Below are positions 8,559-18,257 of a stretch of 64,000 bases of DNA, in pieces. A program made the position numbers and the translations under genes. The notes beneath the pieces were generated by a model. That model did not search any database. It saw nothing but the letters and a program-made list of their open reading frames with translations, and was not told the DNA's origin. The stretch is from the NCBI RefSeq assembly GCF_000829375.1, contig NZ_AP014624.1, forward strand, positions 744,001-808,000, written 5' to 3'. Each line of letters opens with the position of its first letter. Positions within the stretch are counted from its first letter, which is position 1. The DNA is from Chryseobacterium sp. StRB126 (GTDB lineage: Bacteria; Bacteroidota; Bacteroidia; Flavobacteriales; Weeksellaceae).

Positions 8559-9944
8559 TTATTCTACTTCTTCAAAGAATTTTTTTACTTTTTCCATAAG
8601 CGACTGCCCGAAGGTCAGTTTAGCTTTTCTGTTTTCCTGTCTTTCATCAGCAATTTGCTGTTCCTGAACAGGAGCTGCAGTCTGCTGAATAGGTTGAACA
8701 GTTTCTGCCTGTACAGGAGCTGCTTCAGGCTTAGTTTGCTCTTTTACAGCTTCTTCTATATCGTCAATAGTCTGCCTTTTATCCCTGATCTTCAAACTCT
8801 CCATCAATAACCCAATAGACGTAGCAAATTCAGGGCCTTTCAGATACTGATTTTTATCGTTGGCAATATATTCATTTGCAAAACCGATTCTGCTGTCAAA
8901 ACCTGTGGTATAATTGGCCAGCTGTCTAAGGTGTTTAAGGTTTGACCCACCACCTGTAAGTACGATTCCTGCAATCAGCTTTTTCTTCTGTTCAAAGGCT
9001 CCGTAGGCTTTAAGCTCGGTATTAACCATTTCCAGAACTTCTTCTACTCTTGCATTGATGATCTGAGCAAGGGTTTTTAAAGAGATTTCCTTATCTGGTC
9101 GCCCATGAAGTCCCGGAATTGTTACAAAAGTACTGTCTTTTTCTAATTCTGGAACAGCCGAACCGAATTTTACTTTCAATTGTTCAGCATGTTTTTCAAT
9201 AATGGAGCATCCTTCTTTGATATCTTCCGTAATAATACCGCCTCCGTAAGGGATTACGCAGGTATGACGGATGATATTGTCTTTGAAGATGGCAATATCT
9301 GTAGTACCCCCTCCAATATCAACAATAGCTACTCCTGCTTCTTTCTCTTCTTTGGTAAGAACAGCTTCTGAAGAGGCTAATGGTTCTAAAGTAAGGGCTT
9401 CCATTTCTAATCCGGCTTCACGAACGCATCTTGCAATATTTCTGATGCTTCCCATTTGCCCTACTACAACGTGGAAGTTGGCTTCTAAACGTTTTCCGTG
9501 CATTCCGACAGGTTCCTGAATTTCGCCTTCGGAATCCACTTTATATTCTTGTGGAAGGACATGGATAATTTCTTCTCCAGGAAGCATAACCAGTTTCTTG
9601 ACCTGATCTTTTAACGCTTCAATATCATCATCTGTGATGAACTTATCCGGATGTTCACGCATAATATAATCGGAGTGCTGCAGAGAACGTATGTGTTTTC
9701 CTGCAATACCTACCGTAACTTTGCGGATAGGAACCCCGGCACTGGATTGTGCCTCGGATACTGCAGCCTTGATTGAATTAATAGTTTGTGAAATATTATT
9801 CACAATACCTTTATGAACACCAAGACTTTTAGCTTTTCCTACACCGAGAACTTCTATTTTCCCGTGTGCATTCCTTCTTCCGACAATCGCGACTATCTTT
9901 GTTGTCCCGATGTCCAGACCTACTGAATACTCTTGATTTTCCAT
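8559..9944 (-). CDS. ftsA: Cell division protein FtsA
   Basis: A 461-residue actin-like ATPase. It begins with the phosphate-1 motif (VGLDIGTTKIVAIVG), carries VDIGGGTTDIAIF around residue 210 (phosphate-2) and LTGGGSNLKHL around residue 330 (adenosine motif), and ends in a basic amphipathic helix (LMEKVKKFFEEVE) that should tether it to the membrane. FtsA anchors FtsZ filaments and recruits later divisome proteins. A Gln/Ala/Pro-rich linker precedes the amphipathic tail. It lies between ftsQ and ftsZ as in most dcw clusters. Confidence 0.96.
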   Translation of the reverse strand: MENQEYSVGLDIGTTKIVAIVGRRNAHGKIEVLGVGKAKSLGVHKGIVNNISQTINSIKAAVSEAQSSAGVPIRKVTVGIAGKHIRSLQHSDYIMREHPDKFITDDDIEALKDQVKKLVMLPGEEIIHVLPQEYKVDSEGEIQEPVGMHGKRLEANFHVVVGQMGSIRNIARCVREAGLEMEALTLEPLASSEAVLTKEEKEAGVAIVDIGGGTTDIAIFKDNIIRHTCVIPYGGGIITEDIKEGCSIIEKHAEQLKVKFGSAVPELEKDSTFVTIPGLHGRPDKEISLKTLAQIINARVEEVLEMVNTELKAYGAFEQKKKLIAGIVLTGGGSNLKHLRQLANYTTGFDSRIGFANEYIANDKNQYLKGPEFATSIGLLMESLKIRDKRQTIDDIEEAVKEQTKPEAAPVQAETVQPIQQTAAPVQEQQIADERQENRKAKLTFGQSLMEKVKKFFEEVE

Positions 9945-9976
9945 TTTATATCGATTTGATTTTTTTCTACTTTTTC

Positions 9977-10025
9977 CATGCAGAACTTAGTCCTGCTTTG
10001 TGTTAAATTGCCCTTTCGGGACTAT
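9977..10025. repeat. Dispersed intergenic repeat, copy 1 (ftsQ/ftsA junction)
   Basis: Reads AACTTAGTCCTG ... GTTAAATTGCCCTTTCGGGACT on the plus strand. The same order of words occurs at 14255-14300 and 19729-19772. Each copy has small hairpins (AGTCC pairing with GGACT, and a GTCCC-type stem). Confidence 0.6.
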
Positions 10026-10028
10026 TTT

Positions 10029-11006
10029 TTATTCTATTTTCACCTTGGGTTTCGGCTTTGGCTTGGACTGTGCCGGGGCCGTTGTTTTCTTCTCTGTTTT
10101 CTTTGTTTCTTTTGCCTGTGTTTTGGGTTTCGTACTCTCTTTCGGTTTTGCCGGAGTTGAGCTTGTTTTTTTCACTTCTGCAATCTTTGGTTTTGCATCC
10201 GCCTTTTTAGCAGCAGCTGTAAGTGCCGGAGCTTTTGCCATTTCTAATTTACCCGCTTTCAGGATACTGTCGTTTTCCTTGAAGTGTGGATTTAGAGTGG
10301 TTACAATCTGGTTCTGGTATTTTACAGAAACCATACTGTATTTTTGAGGATCCTGATAAACCAGGTATTTTTCTACAAAAGTTTTAAATCCTCTTACTTT
10401 AAAGTCAATATTCTCCAGATCTCCAAGTTCCACTCTGTAGTTTCCTTCACTGGTCAGGAGATTATAGCTGTCTTTACTTTTTGAAATTCCAATGAAGAAT
10501 TTCTTACTGAAGTCGTCTTTATCAATTTTTCCAACCAGTTCTGCCAGCTTTTCATATTCATCCGGCTGTACATTTCCTGTAACCAGCATACATGGATGGG
10601 AATAGGTTCTTGAAATAGGAAATTCAACTCCTTTTTCATCCACATAAAAGTCTTTTCCTTCTTTATTGAGCCTGAATACAGGAACTCTCTGTTTGATATC
10701 CAGATTCAGTTTCCCATTTAAGTTCAGATAGACATTGGCACTGTCTACAGCTGGGAGTGCGTTGATCTTTTTTTCTAATGCCGGAATGTTCAAATCTCCT
10801 ACTTTTCCTGATGGATTCTCCTTTTTTACAATCTCTCTGATGTCTTTTTCATCAACAAAGTAAACAGGAGTTTTTTCATTCATTTTTACAGAAATCTTAT
10901 TATCTGTAATCTTTTGGCCGCCGAATCTCTTCAAGGAGAAACTCAGCAACAATCCAAGGATGATTACCGTGATAACAATTTTTAATATTCTGTATTTATT
11001 TTTCAT
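10029..11006 (-). CDS. ftsQ: Cell division protein FtsQ
   Basis: A 325-residue bitopic protein: short basic cytoplasmic N-terminus, one membrane helix at about residues 9-25 (IVITVIILGLLLSF), a POTRA-like domain (residues 35-110) and a beta domain to about 225. FtsQ bridges early and late divisome proteins in the periplasm. Residues 245-325 form a Lys/Pro/Thr/Ala-rich low-complexity tail that is not part of the fold. Identified by architecture and its place between murC and ftsA rather than by a strong motif. An inserted GxxExxY gene separates it from murC. Confidence 0.9.
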   Translation of the reverse strand: MKNKYRILKIVITVIILGLLLSFSLKRFGGQKITDNKISVKMNEKTPVYFVDEKDIREIVKKENPSGKVGDLNIPALEKKINALPAVDSANVYLNLNGKLNLDIKQRVPVFRLNKEGKDFYVDEKGVEFPISRTYSHPCMLVTGNVQPDEYEKLAELVGKIDKDDFSKKFFIGISKSKDSYNLLTSEGNYRVELGDLENIDFKVRGFKTFVEKYLVYQDPQKYSMVSVKYQNQIVTTLNPHFKENDSILKAGKLEMAKAPALTAAAKKADAKPKIAEVKKTSSTPAKPKESTKPKTQAKETKKTEKKTTAPAQSKPKPKPKVKIE

Positions 11007-11016
11007 ATTTTTCTTT

Positions 11017-11675
11017 AAACACTATGTGCGCAAAGTATTTTTATTTCTTATTAGCAGAGATATTTTTACTCTCCTTTATAATTTATTCACAACTCGTTTT
11101 ACACCATTTTTAAATAACATTGAATGAAAATTTAAAATCATTCCGAGTTTCATATCTGTTATCCTCAAATAATTTAAAAGCTGAAAGAAATGATAATCAT
11201 TAATTTCCGGAACTGCTTTTATTTCAATTATTACTTTGTTTTCAATTAATAAATCTACTCTGAACGCTTTAGAGATATTTAATTCTTCATATTTAATATC
11301 AATGTTTTTTTGATATTCTACATTTAATCCTCTTTTTTCTAGTTCATAAACTAAACATTCTTCATATACATTTTCATAAAGTCCTATTCCAAGCGTACGA
11401 TGTATTTTCATTCCGGCATCGAAAACAATACCTGAAATTTTATTTTCTATCATACATTGTGTTTTTTATTTTTAACGCTAGGATCGCAGAGAATCCTTAT
11501 TCTTTTTCCGTTCGCGAGGGCGTTTCACTCATCGAAGGCTGTAATTTTTATAATTTTATTGTTAATATATCTTTTTTTACAGTAATCTTTGTTAACTCAT
11601 TTTCTTTGCTGAGTGAAACGCCTCTGCGCCCAAAAATATTTTACTTTTTAAACTTTCTTAGCGCACACAGCGTTT
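11017..11675. other. Inverted-repeat-flanked cassette carrying the GxxExxY gene
   Basis: The segment between murC and ftsQ is bounded by a 19-bp imperfect inverted repeat: AAACACTATGTGCGCAAAG at 11017-11035 and the complement of AAACGCTGTGTGCGCTAAG at 11657-11675 (16 of 19 match). A second, perfect 13-bp inverted repeat (GGCGTTTCACTCA, 11519-11531 and 11610-11622) lies upstream of the gene. The layout suggests a small mobile or once-mobile cassette; no transposase is present. Confidence 0.55.
11076..11453 (-). CDS. GxxExxY protein
   Basis: A 125-residue protein of the GxxExxY family. The name-giving motif is seen as GIGLYENVYEECL near residue 22, followed by the conserved LEKRGLNVEYQK, the FRVDLLIENKVIIEIKA block (like a PD-(D/E)XK nuclease core, with D and ExK) and HFFQLLNYLRITDMKLGMILNF. 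Relatives occur as intervening sequences in 23S rRNA genes and as stray small genes in Bacteroidota; function is not established. It interrupts the otherwise contiguous murC-ftsQ part of the cell-division cluster. Confidence 0.9.
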   Translation of the reverse strand: MIENKISGIVFDAGMKIHRTLGIGLYENVYEECLVYELEKRGLNVEYQKNIDIKYEELNISKAFRVDLLIENKVIIEIKAVPEINDYHFFQLLNYLRITDMKLGMILNFHSMLFKNGVKRVVNKL

Positions 11676-11678
11676 AGA

Positions 11679-13037
11679 TTAAATTTTTGCAATCCACTCA
11701 CAGATCGGGTCATATAGGGTGTCTATATTTCCGGCACCTACGGTGAGAAGGATATCAAAATCCTTTTGTTTTATTTTTTCAAAAGCATCGGATAAAGTGG
11801 ATACTTCTTTTTTATCTAATGTTACTTTTTCCAACAACCAACTTGAAGTAACTCCTTCAAAATTTTCCTGAAGTTCTCTTGCCGGGTAAATATCCAAAAG
11901 AATCAATTCGTCTGCTTTGCTCAGGCTTTCAGCAAATCCATCTGCAAAATCTCTTGTTCTGCTGAACAGGTGAGGCTGGAAGACCACCAATAATTTTTTA
12001 TCAGGATAAAATGTCTTGATAGAGCCCATTACCGCATTAATTTCTGTTGGGTGATGAGCGTAATCATCTATATAAATTTTACCATTTTCGTAAAAATGCT
12101 TGGTATATCTTCTTTTAATTCCTTTAAAATTGGCAATTGCCTTTTTCAGCGTATCAAAATCTGCGCCCAAATTGTGTAAAATTGCTAATGCTACTGTTGC
12201 ATTTTCTACATTATGAATTCCTGGGATTTCCCAAACAAAATCTTTTATGGTTTCGGTTGGAGTGTGGAAGTCAAAATAAATTTTATCATGATCCATTCTC
12301 AGGTTATCAGAATAGTAATCAGCTTTTTCATTTACAGCGTAGGTCTGATGTCCTCTTCCGATTTCAATGCCTTTTCTTACGAAGAGCTGTTGGTCTTCAG
12401 GAACTAAGGCTGCAAATTGTCTGAAGCCTTCTTCAATATGGCTTTTATCTCCATAAATATCCAAGTGGTCTGCGTCGGTTGAAGTTACAACTGCCCAGTC
12501 TGGAGAAAGGTTCAGGAAGCTTCTGTCGTATTCATCTGCTTCCACTACTGAATACTTAGAACCGTTATATAGAAAGTTTGATTTAAAGTTTTCAGAAATC
12601 CCACCTAAAAAGCATGAGAATGGAAGGTTTGCTTCTTTGCATAAATGAGAAACCAGGGTAGACGTTGTTGTTTTACCGTGGGTTCCTGCTACTGCGATAC
12701 AGTCTGTATTTTCCGTGATTAATCCTAAAACCTTTGCACGTTTCAGCACTTCAAACTGATTTTGATTAAAGTAATCTAAAATCCCAAGTGTTTTGATGGC
12801 AGGCGTGTAAATGATTAATGTATCTTCTTTTTGAAGAGAGGTAACCCTTTCATCAATAAGATCTTCGAAAACGATATCAATTCCTTCTTTCATCAGATTT
12901 TGAGTAAGCTTGGTGTTGGTTTTATCGTAACCCAATACTTTTTTTCCGGACGCATGGAAATAGCGTGCTAATGCACTCATTCCTATGCCTCCGATTCCAA
13001 CGAAGTAAAAGTTCTGATATGTTTCTAAATTCTTCAT
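11679..13037 (-). CDS. murC: UDP-N-acetylmuramate--L-alanine ligase MurC
   Basis: A 452-residue Mur ligase adding the first amino acid, L-Ala, to UDP-MurNAc in the cytoplasm. It opens with the MurC-type Rossmann motif (FVGIGGIGMSALARYF, about residues 12-27), has the ATP-binding loop AGTHGKTTT near residue 117, a central ENATVALAI block and IDDYAHHPTEI near residue 323. Length is normal. Order murG-murC-ftsQ is the standard dcw arrangement apart from the inserted cassette downstream. Confidence 0.96.
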   Translation of the reverse strand: MKNLETYQNFYFVGIGGIGMSALARYFHASGKKVLGYDKTNTKLTQNLMKEGIDIVFEDLIDERVTSLQKEDTLIIYTPAIKTLGILDYFNQNQFEVLKRAKVLGLITENTDCIAVAGTHGKTTTSTLVSHLCKEANLPFSCFLGGISENFKSNFLYNGSKYSVVEADEYDRSFLNLSPDWAVVTSTDADHLDIYGDKSHIEEGFRQFAALVPEDQQLFVRKGIEIGRGHQTYAVNEKADYYSDNLRMDHDKIYFDFHTPTETIKDFVWEIPGIHNVENATVALAILHNLGADFDTLKKAIANFKGIKRRYTKHFYENGKIYIDDYAHHPTEINAVMGSIKTFYPDKKLLVVFQPHLFSRTRDFADGFAESLSKADELILLDIYPARELQENFEGVTSSWLLEKVTLDKKEVSTLSDAFEKIKQKDFDILLTVGAGNIDTLYDPICEWIAKI

Positions 13038-13059
13038 TACTTATTAATAATTTTCATTT

Positions 13060-13130
13060 TGTCATTCCGAGGAACGAGGAATCTTGATAATAGAGATTCT
13101 TCACTTCACTATGTTTCGTTCAGAATGACA
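13060..13130. repeat. Palindromic intergenic repeat between murG and murC
   Basis: Outer arms TGTCATTC (13060-13067) and GAATGACA (13123-13130) enclose GAACGAGGAATC and GATTCTTCAC...TTTCGTTC, which also pair in part. This resembles the widespread TGTCATTC...GAATGACA hairpin repeats found between genes of many bacteria. Confidence 0.7.
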
Positions 13131-13142
13131 AATTTTACACAT

Positions 13143-14243
13143 TTATCTTATGATTTTAAATATCTCATCTACAATCTCTTTTGTAGCATCCGGCTTAGCA
13201 AAATATTTCAGATTGTCGGACATTTCTTTTCTCACACTTTCATTTTCGCAGATTTCTGATAATGTATTCCAGAATTTTTCCTGCATTTCAGAGTCTTTTA
13301 CCATTCTGGCTGCATTTTTTTCAACCAGATTCATGGCATTTTTGGTTTGATGGTCTTCCGCTGCAAAAGGGAATGGGACCAATAATACCGGTTTCTGTGC
13401 TACGGCCAACTCTGAAATGGCAATGGCTCCGGCTCTTGAAACGATGATATCTGCTGCAGAATAAGCAAGTTCCATGTCTTTGATAAATTCACGGATCTGA
13501 ATATTTCTGGTATCAATATCTTTTGTTTCTTCAATAATATCTTTATAATCAAGCTTTCCTGTCTGCCAGATCAGCTGATAATCTTTATCTACAATTTGGT
13601 TTAAATGTGATTTCCATGCATTGTTTAATGTTCTGGAGCCTAAAGATCCACCCACCGATAAAATGGTTAGTTTATCTTTATTTAACCCCATTTTTTGTTT
13701 TGCCTGAGCTGTTTCCTGCATTCCTGAAATAATAACAGAACGGATTGGGTTTCCCAGAAACTTGATCTTTTCTGCGGGAAAGCCTGCTACTTTCGGATAG
13801 GCTGTAAAGATGGCTTTTGCTGCTTTACTTAAAATCTTATTGGTGACTCCTGCGTGGGCATTCTGTTCCTGAATAAAAACCGGAACTCCCAATTTTGTAG
13901 CTTCATATAAAGCGGGGCCACTTGCAAAACCTCCTGTTCCTATCGCAATGTCTGGCTTAAAGTCTTTGATAATTGCTTTTGATCTGTTTAAACTTTTTAG
14001 AATCTTGAAAGGAAGTCCTAAGTTGGATAACAGGTTTCCTCTGTCAATTCCTGCGATATCAATTCCTTCAATTTTATAACCAGCTTGTGGAACTTTTTCC
14101 ATTTCCATTTTTCCGTTGGCTCCAATGAACAAAAATTCTGCATCTGGAAACCTTTTCTTGATTTCGTCAGCGATGGCAATGGCAGGGAAGATGTGTCCTC
14201 CTGTTCCTCCGCCTGATAGTAGTATTTTTAGTTTTTTGTTCAT
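13143..14243 (-). CDS. murG: UDP-GlcNAc:lipid I transferase MurG
   Basis: A 366-residue glycosyltransferase making lipid II from lipid I on the inner face of the membrane. The N-terminal glycine loop SGGGTGGHIFPAIAIA (residues 10-25), GTGGFASGPAL near 102, the second-domain loop SVGGSLGSRTLN near 195 and the sugar-nucleotide region SRAGAIAISELA near 276 followed by PFPFAAEDHQTKNA are all visible. Normal length, within the dcw cluster between ftsW and murC. Confidence 0.97.
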   Translation of the reverse strand: MNKKLKILLSGGGTGGHIFPAIAIADEIKKRFPDAEFLFIGANGKMEMEKVPQAGYKIEGIDIAGIDRGNLLSNLGLPFKILKSLNRSKAIIKDFKPDIAIGTGGFASGPALYEATKLGVPVFIQEQNAHAGVTNKILSKAAKAIFTAYPKVAGFPAEKIKFLGNPIRSVIISGMQETAQAKQKMGLNKDKLTILSVGGSLGSRTLNNAWKSHLNQIVDKDYQLIWQTGKLDYKDIIEETKDIDTRNIQIREFIKDMELAYSAADIIVSRAGAIAISELAVAQKPVLLVPFPFAAEDHQTKNAMNLVEKNAARMVKDSEMQEKFWNTLSEICENESVRKEMSDNLKYFAKPDATKEIVDEIFKIIR

Positions 14244-14251
14244 TTTAATTA

Positions 14252-14302
14252 ATAGGACTTCGTCCGATTTTTGTTAAATTTTCCTTTTGGGACTCTTTTG
14301 GT
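14252..14302. repeat. Dispersed intergenic repeat, copy 2 (ftsW/murG junction)
   Basis: Reads AATAGGACTTCGTCCGATTT then GTTAAATTTTCCTTTTGGGACTC, the clearest copy of the three-copy family. AGGACttcGTCC-type pairing gives a small hairpin. Confidence 0.6.
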
Positions 14303-15541
14303 TTATGCGATATCGTTTATTTCTGCTATGCTTTGTTTTTTGCCCATTCCTTCCTCATCGTAAATCTGAATTCTGGAGCTTATATTTAAGATAATTCCTA
14401 GCTGTAAATAGGTTACCAGCATGGAGGTTCCTCCGTAACTTATCAATGGTAACGGCTGCCCTGTTACCGGGATCAGATTAACGGCAACAGCAATATTTAC
14501 AGATAGCTGTATAAAAATCATTACCCCGAGACTGAGCACGAGCAATGATCCGAAGAAGGCCGGCATTTTACTGGCGATCATCACAATCCTTATCATCATA
14601 ATCAGATAGAGACTGATTAAAAATGCGGCTCCTATTACTCCGTATTCTTCAACGATTACTGCGAAGATAAAGTCGGAGGCAGATTGCGGGAGCATCTGTT
14701 TTAATGCGCTTTTTCCGGGTCCCATTCCGGTAATGCCACCGTGTACGATGGCAGCTTTGGCCTGCATTACCTGATAGTTCTTGGCTTTTACACTTTCATC
14801 ATCAATATCTGCTGATTTTGCTTTACTTGATGTAAATGTTTCAATACGGCTCATCCATGTATGAACACGGTTTCCTCCGATCATGTTTGTATTCAATGCA
14901 ATTAACAGAAAGAATACAATGGCCACAAATGATGCTGAAATAAAGCCTGCAATGTATTTCCAGTGAAGCTGTCCGATAATCAGAACAACCACTGAAACCA
15001 TAAGGATCATTAATGCTGTAGAACCGTTATCTTTTGCTACCAGTACAAAAACAAGTAGAATAGGACCGAAAATATACATGATATTCTCTATCGGAAGTCT
15101 TTCTCTTGTTATCTTCTTGGTTAAATATCTGCATAAATAGATAATCAACATCAGGAAGGCGAATGATGACGGCTGGAATGAGATAGGGGTTCCCGGAATT
15201 TTCAGCCATCGGGAAGCACTGGCTCCATCAATGGTCTGTCCGGTAAACATGGTAACAATCAATAGAACAATCATCAGCCCAAGCAGGATACTGCTGAGTT
15301 TACCGATGTATTCATATTTTATTGTTCCTACAAGTCTCATAATCGCTAATCCCAGGACTACAAAGAACATATGTTTGATAACGTGACCTGTAGTGGTTCC
15401 GTTATTAACAATATATTCCAGGTTTGAACTTGCAGAATAAACAGGGAAAATAGAGAAAATGGAGATCACGAGAATGACCATCCAAAGTACTTTATCGCCC
15501 TTTAGAAATTCAAATCTGGTTTCTGTATTCTGCTCGTCCAT
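14303..15541 (-). CDS. ftsW: Septal peptidoglycan polymerase FtsW
   Basis: A 412-residue SEDS-family membrane protein with about ten transmembrane segments. FtsW polymerises glycan strands from lipid II at the septum together with FtsI. Family landmarks include the loop GPGKSALKQMLPQSASDFIFAV and the C-terminal PVTGQPLPLISYGGTSML. The start at 15541 (MDEQNTET) is preferred over an upstream in-frame ATG at 15577, because the extra residues are not conserved-looking. It lies between murD and murG. Confidence 0.96.
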   Translation of the reverse strand: MDEQNTETRFEFLKGDKVLWMVILVISIFSIFPVYSASSNLEYIVNNGTTTGHVIKHMFFVVLGLAIMRLVGTIKYEYIGKLSSILLGLMIVLLIVTMFTGQTIDGASASRWLKIPGTPISFQPSSFAFLMLIIYLCRYLTKKITRERLPIENIMYIFGPILLVFVLVAKDNGSTALMILMVSVVVLIIGQLHWKYIAGFISASFVAIVFFLLIALNTNMIGGNRVHTWMSRIETFTSSKAKSADIDDESVKAKNYQVMQAKAAIVHGGITGMGPGKSALKQMLPQSASDFIFAVIVEEYGVIGAAFLISLYLIMMIRIVMIASKMPAFFGSLLVLSLGVMIFIQLSVNIAVAVNLIPVTGQPLPLISYGGTSMLVTYLQLGIILNISSRIQIYDEEGMGKKQSIAEINDIA

Positions 15542-15606
15542 ATGTTTTGTATTGATGTTTTTTGTAAAAAGTGTCATCCACTTTTTACAACTGACATTTT
15601 ACATTT

Positions 15607-16932
15607 TTACTTTAATACCTGCTCTTTAAACTGACGTCCTCTGTCTTCATAGCTTTTGAATAAATCAAAGCTTGCGCAACATGGAGAAAGTAGAACAGTG
15701 TCTCCTTTTTTAGCCAGTAATTTTGATATTTTCACGGCTTCTTCCATGCTTGAAGTGTCATAAATAAACTCCTTTTTATCTTTAAAGAAATCTATAATCT
15801 TCTTATTGTCAATACCAAGGCAAACAATTGCCTTTACTTTTCTTTTGACTAAATCCTCTATTTCGGTATAGTCATTTCCTTTATCTAATCCACCAACAAT
15901 CCAAACGGTTGGGGTTTTCATACTTTCCAAAGCATAGTAAGTGGCATTCACATTGGTTGCTTTACTGTCATTGATGTATTTTACTCCATCCGTTTCAGTT
16001 ACAAACTCCAGTCTGTGCTCTACAGCCTGGAATGTCATTAATGAATGTCTTATACTTTCATTATTGATCTTCAGTATTTTACCTGCTATAGAAGCAGCTA
16101 AGCTGTTGGCAACATTGTGATTCCCAAGTAGGGATAATTCTTCAACTTTCATGGAGAATTCATCCTTCATTTTTACCACAATCTGATCATCGTTTACAAA
16201 ACCTCCTTCAGGAAGCTGTTCCTTTGTGGAGAAAGGAATCATCTTCGCTTTTATTTCTAATTTTTCAAGCAGGTTTTTACTCATTTCGTCATCTTTATTG
16301 TAGATGAAGAAGTTGTCGTTTTCCTGATTTTCAGTGATTCTGAATTTTGCCAATGCATATTCTTCATAGTTGTAGTTGTACTGATCCAGGTGATCCTGAG
16401 ACAGATTCAACAATAAAGAGATATAAGGTCTGAAATTCTGGATATCATCTAACTGGAAAGAGCTTACTTCCAATACATAATATTCATGGTTTTCATCTGC
16501 AACCTGCTTTGCAAAGCTATATCCTATGTTTCCTCCCAACCCTACATTTAATCCGTCATTTTTCAGGATGTAGTAGATCAGGGAAGTGGTGGTTGTTTTT
16601 CCGTTACTTCCTGTAATGGCAATGATCTTTGCATCTGTAAACTCAGAAGCGAATTCAATTTCAGAGGAAAGTCTGATTCCTTTTTCATGAATTTTGTGGA
16701 TGATCTCTGCTTTTTTCGGTATTCCCGGACTTTTTACGATCCAATCGGCATTTAAAATCCTGTCTTCATCGTGGTTTCCTTCTTCAAATTCAATTCCATT
16801 TTCGGTAAGAAACTGCTTATAGTTATCTTTAATGGCTCCTTTATCTGAAAGAAATACTTCCAGACCTTTCTTTTTGGCCAAATAAGCAGCTCCACATCCG
16901 CTTTCTCCTCCTCCTAAAACAACTATTTTCAT
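15607..16932 (-). CDS. murD: UDP-MurNAc-L-Ala--D-Glu ligase MurD
   Basis: A 441-residue Mur ligase adding D-glutamate. It begins with a Rossmann-like loop (VVLGGGESGCGAAYLA), has the ATP loop ITGSNGKTTTTSL near residue 110, SSFQLDDI near 158, NDSKATNVNAT near 318 (typical for MurD) and CCASFDLFKSYEDRG near the C-terminus, the MurD-specific signature. Normal length; between mraY and ftsW. Confidence 0.97.
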   Translation of the reverse strand: MKIVVLGGGESGCGAAYLAKKKGLEVFLSDKGAIKDNYKQFLTENGIEFEEGNHDEDRILNADWIVKSPGIPKKAEIIHKIHEKGIRLSSEIEFASEFTDAKIIAITGSNGKTTTTSLIYYILKNDGLNVGLGGNIGYSFAKQVADENHEYYVLEVSSFQLDDIQNFRPYISLLLNLSQDHLDQYNYNYEEYALAKFRITENQENDNFFIYNKDDEMSKNLLEKLEIKAKMIPFSTKEQLPEGGFVNDDQIVVKMKDEFSMKVEELSLLGNHNVANSLAASIAGKILKINNESIRHSLMTFQAVEHRLEFVTETDGVKYINDSKATNVNATYYALESMKTPTVWIVGGLDKGNDYTEIEDLVKRKVKAIVCLGIDNKKIIDFFKDKKEFIYDTSSMEEAVKISKLLAKKGDTVLLSPCCASFDLFKSYEDRGRQFKEQVLK

Positions 16933-16996
16933 ATTATTTTGATTTAATGATTAAAAGATCTTCAGTGTTTAAATCTTTCAATTTTTAAATTAAGTT

Positions 16997-18238
16997 TTAT
17001 CTCATTTTTAAGGTGATCAGACAAACAATTGCCAGTATTACTCCAATGATAATCATTCTGTTTACGATTTTACTTTCGTGAAAACCTTCTTTCTGATAAT
17101 GGTGGTGTAGTGGTGACATTTTGAATAGTCTATTGTTTTGAGCATATTCCAGCCCATATTTTTTCTTTCTGTATTTGAAAACAACTACCTGAAGCATAAC
17201 GGATAGGTTTTCGATCAGGAAAATTCCACATAAAACAGGAATCAGTAATTCTTTTCTTAAAATAATCGCTAAAACGGCAATTACTCCTCCTAGCATCAAA
17301 CTTCCTGTATCGCCCATGAAAACCTGGGCAGGATAGGTATTGTACCAGAAGAATCCAATTACGGCTCCTACCATTGCGACGGCAAAAATGGTGGTTTCTC
17401 CCATATTCGGCAGGAACATGATATTGAGATAGTCTGCAAAGATGATGTTCCCTGAAAGGTAGGCGAAAAGGGCAAGGGTAAGCAGTATTATGGCACTGGT
17501 TCCTGCGGCGAGCCCGTCTATTCCATCAGTGATATTGGCTCCATTGGAAACGGCTGTTACGATGAAGATGACAATAGGGATAAAGACAATCCATGCCCAC
17601 TCATGGGCATCTTTTTCATTCATCCAAAACAGGATTCCGCTATAATCGAACTCATTATTCTTTGCGAATGGTACTGTAGAAACTGTGATTTTCTCTGTAG
17701 GCATGAAGTTTTGCTCTACGTTGTTTCTGTTCACTACTTTTGCATCGGCATATTTTCTTTTAACGGTGATATCCGGATGGAAATACATGGTGATTCCGAC
17801 AATTAAGCCTAAACCAACCTGCCCCACAATTTTGAATTTACCGCTTAGTCCGTCTTTATTTTTCTTTATTTTCTTTAAATAATCATCCAGAAATCCGATG
17901 GCCCCCATCCAAAACATTGAAACGAGCAGTAAGACAATATATACGTTTGTAATTCTTGTAAACAGCAATACGGGAATAATGGTAGCCAAAATAATGATAA
18001 GTCCTCCCATGGTAGGAGTTCCTTCTTTTTGTTTTTGGCCATCCAATCCTAGATCACGGACTAATTCACCCATTTGTTTTGTTCTCAGGTAGTTGATGAC
18101 TCTTTTTCCGTAGACAAGAGCAATAATTAATGAGAACAATACTGCCATTCCTGCACGGAAGGAGATGTATTTCAACATTCCTAATCCCGGAACGTGAATT
18201 CCATGGTCGGTTAGATATTCGTATAGATAGTATAGCAT
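16997..18238 (-). CDS. mraY: Phospho-N-acetylmuramoyl-pentapeptide transferase MraY
   Basis: A 413-residue polytopic enzyme that moves phospho-MurNAc-pentapeptide to undecaprenyl phosphate, giving lipid I. Family motifs: GTPTMGG near residue 74, GFLDDYLK near 116 (Asp-rich metal site), [16 protein letters not shown] near 235, [10 protein letters not shown] near 311 and the His-rich [12 protein letters not shown] near 377. The protein is longer than the E. coli enzyme owing to an insert near residues 155-215, which seems usual for Bacteroidota. Confidence 0.97.
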   Translation of the reverse strand: MLYYLYEYLTDHGIHVPGLGMLKYISFRAGMAVLFSLIIALVYGKRVINYLRTKQMGELVRDLGLDGQKQKEGTPTMGGLIIILATIIPVLLFTRITNVYIVLLLVSMFWMGAIGFLDDYLKKIKKNKDGLSGKFKIVGQVGLGLIVGITMYFHPDITVKRKYADAKVVNRNNVEQNFMPTEKITVSTVPFAKNNEFDYSGILFWMNEKDAHEWAWIVFIPIVIFIVTAVSNGANITDGIDGLAAGTSAIILLTLALFAYLSGNIIFADYLNIMFLPNMGETTIFAVAMVGAVIGFFWYNTYPAQVFMGDTGSLMLGGVIAVLAIILRKELLIPVLCGIFLIENLSVMLQVVVFKYRKKKYGLEYAQNNRLFKMSPLHHHYQKEGFHESKIVNRMIIIGVILAIVCLITLKMR

Positions 18239-18257
18239 AGTTTCAATTTGTTAATAA

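Noticed and set aside
11459..11677. 72-codon plus-strand frame between the GxxExxY gene and murC
   Set aside because: It lies over the inverted repeats of the cassette and shows no recognisable features.
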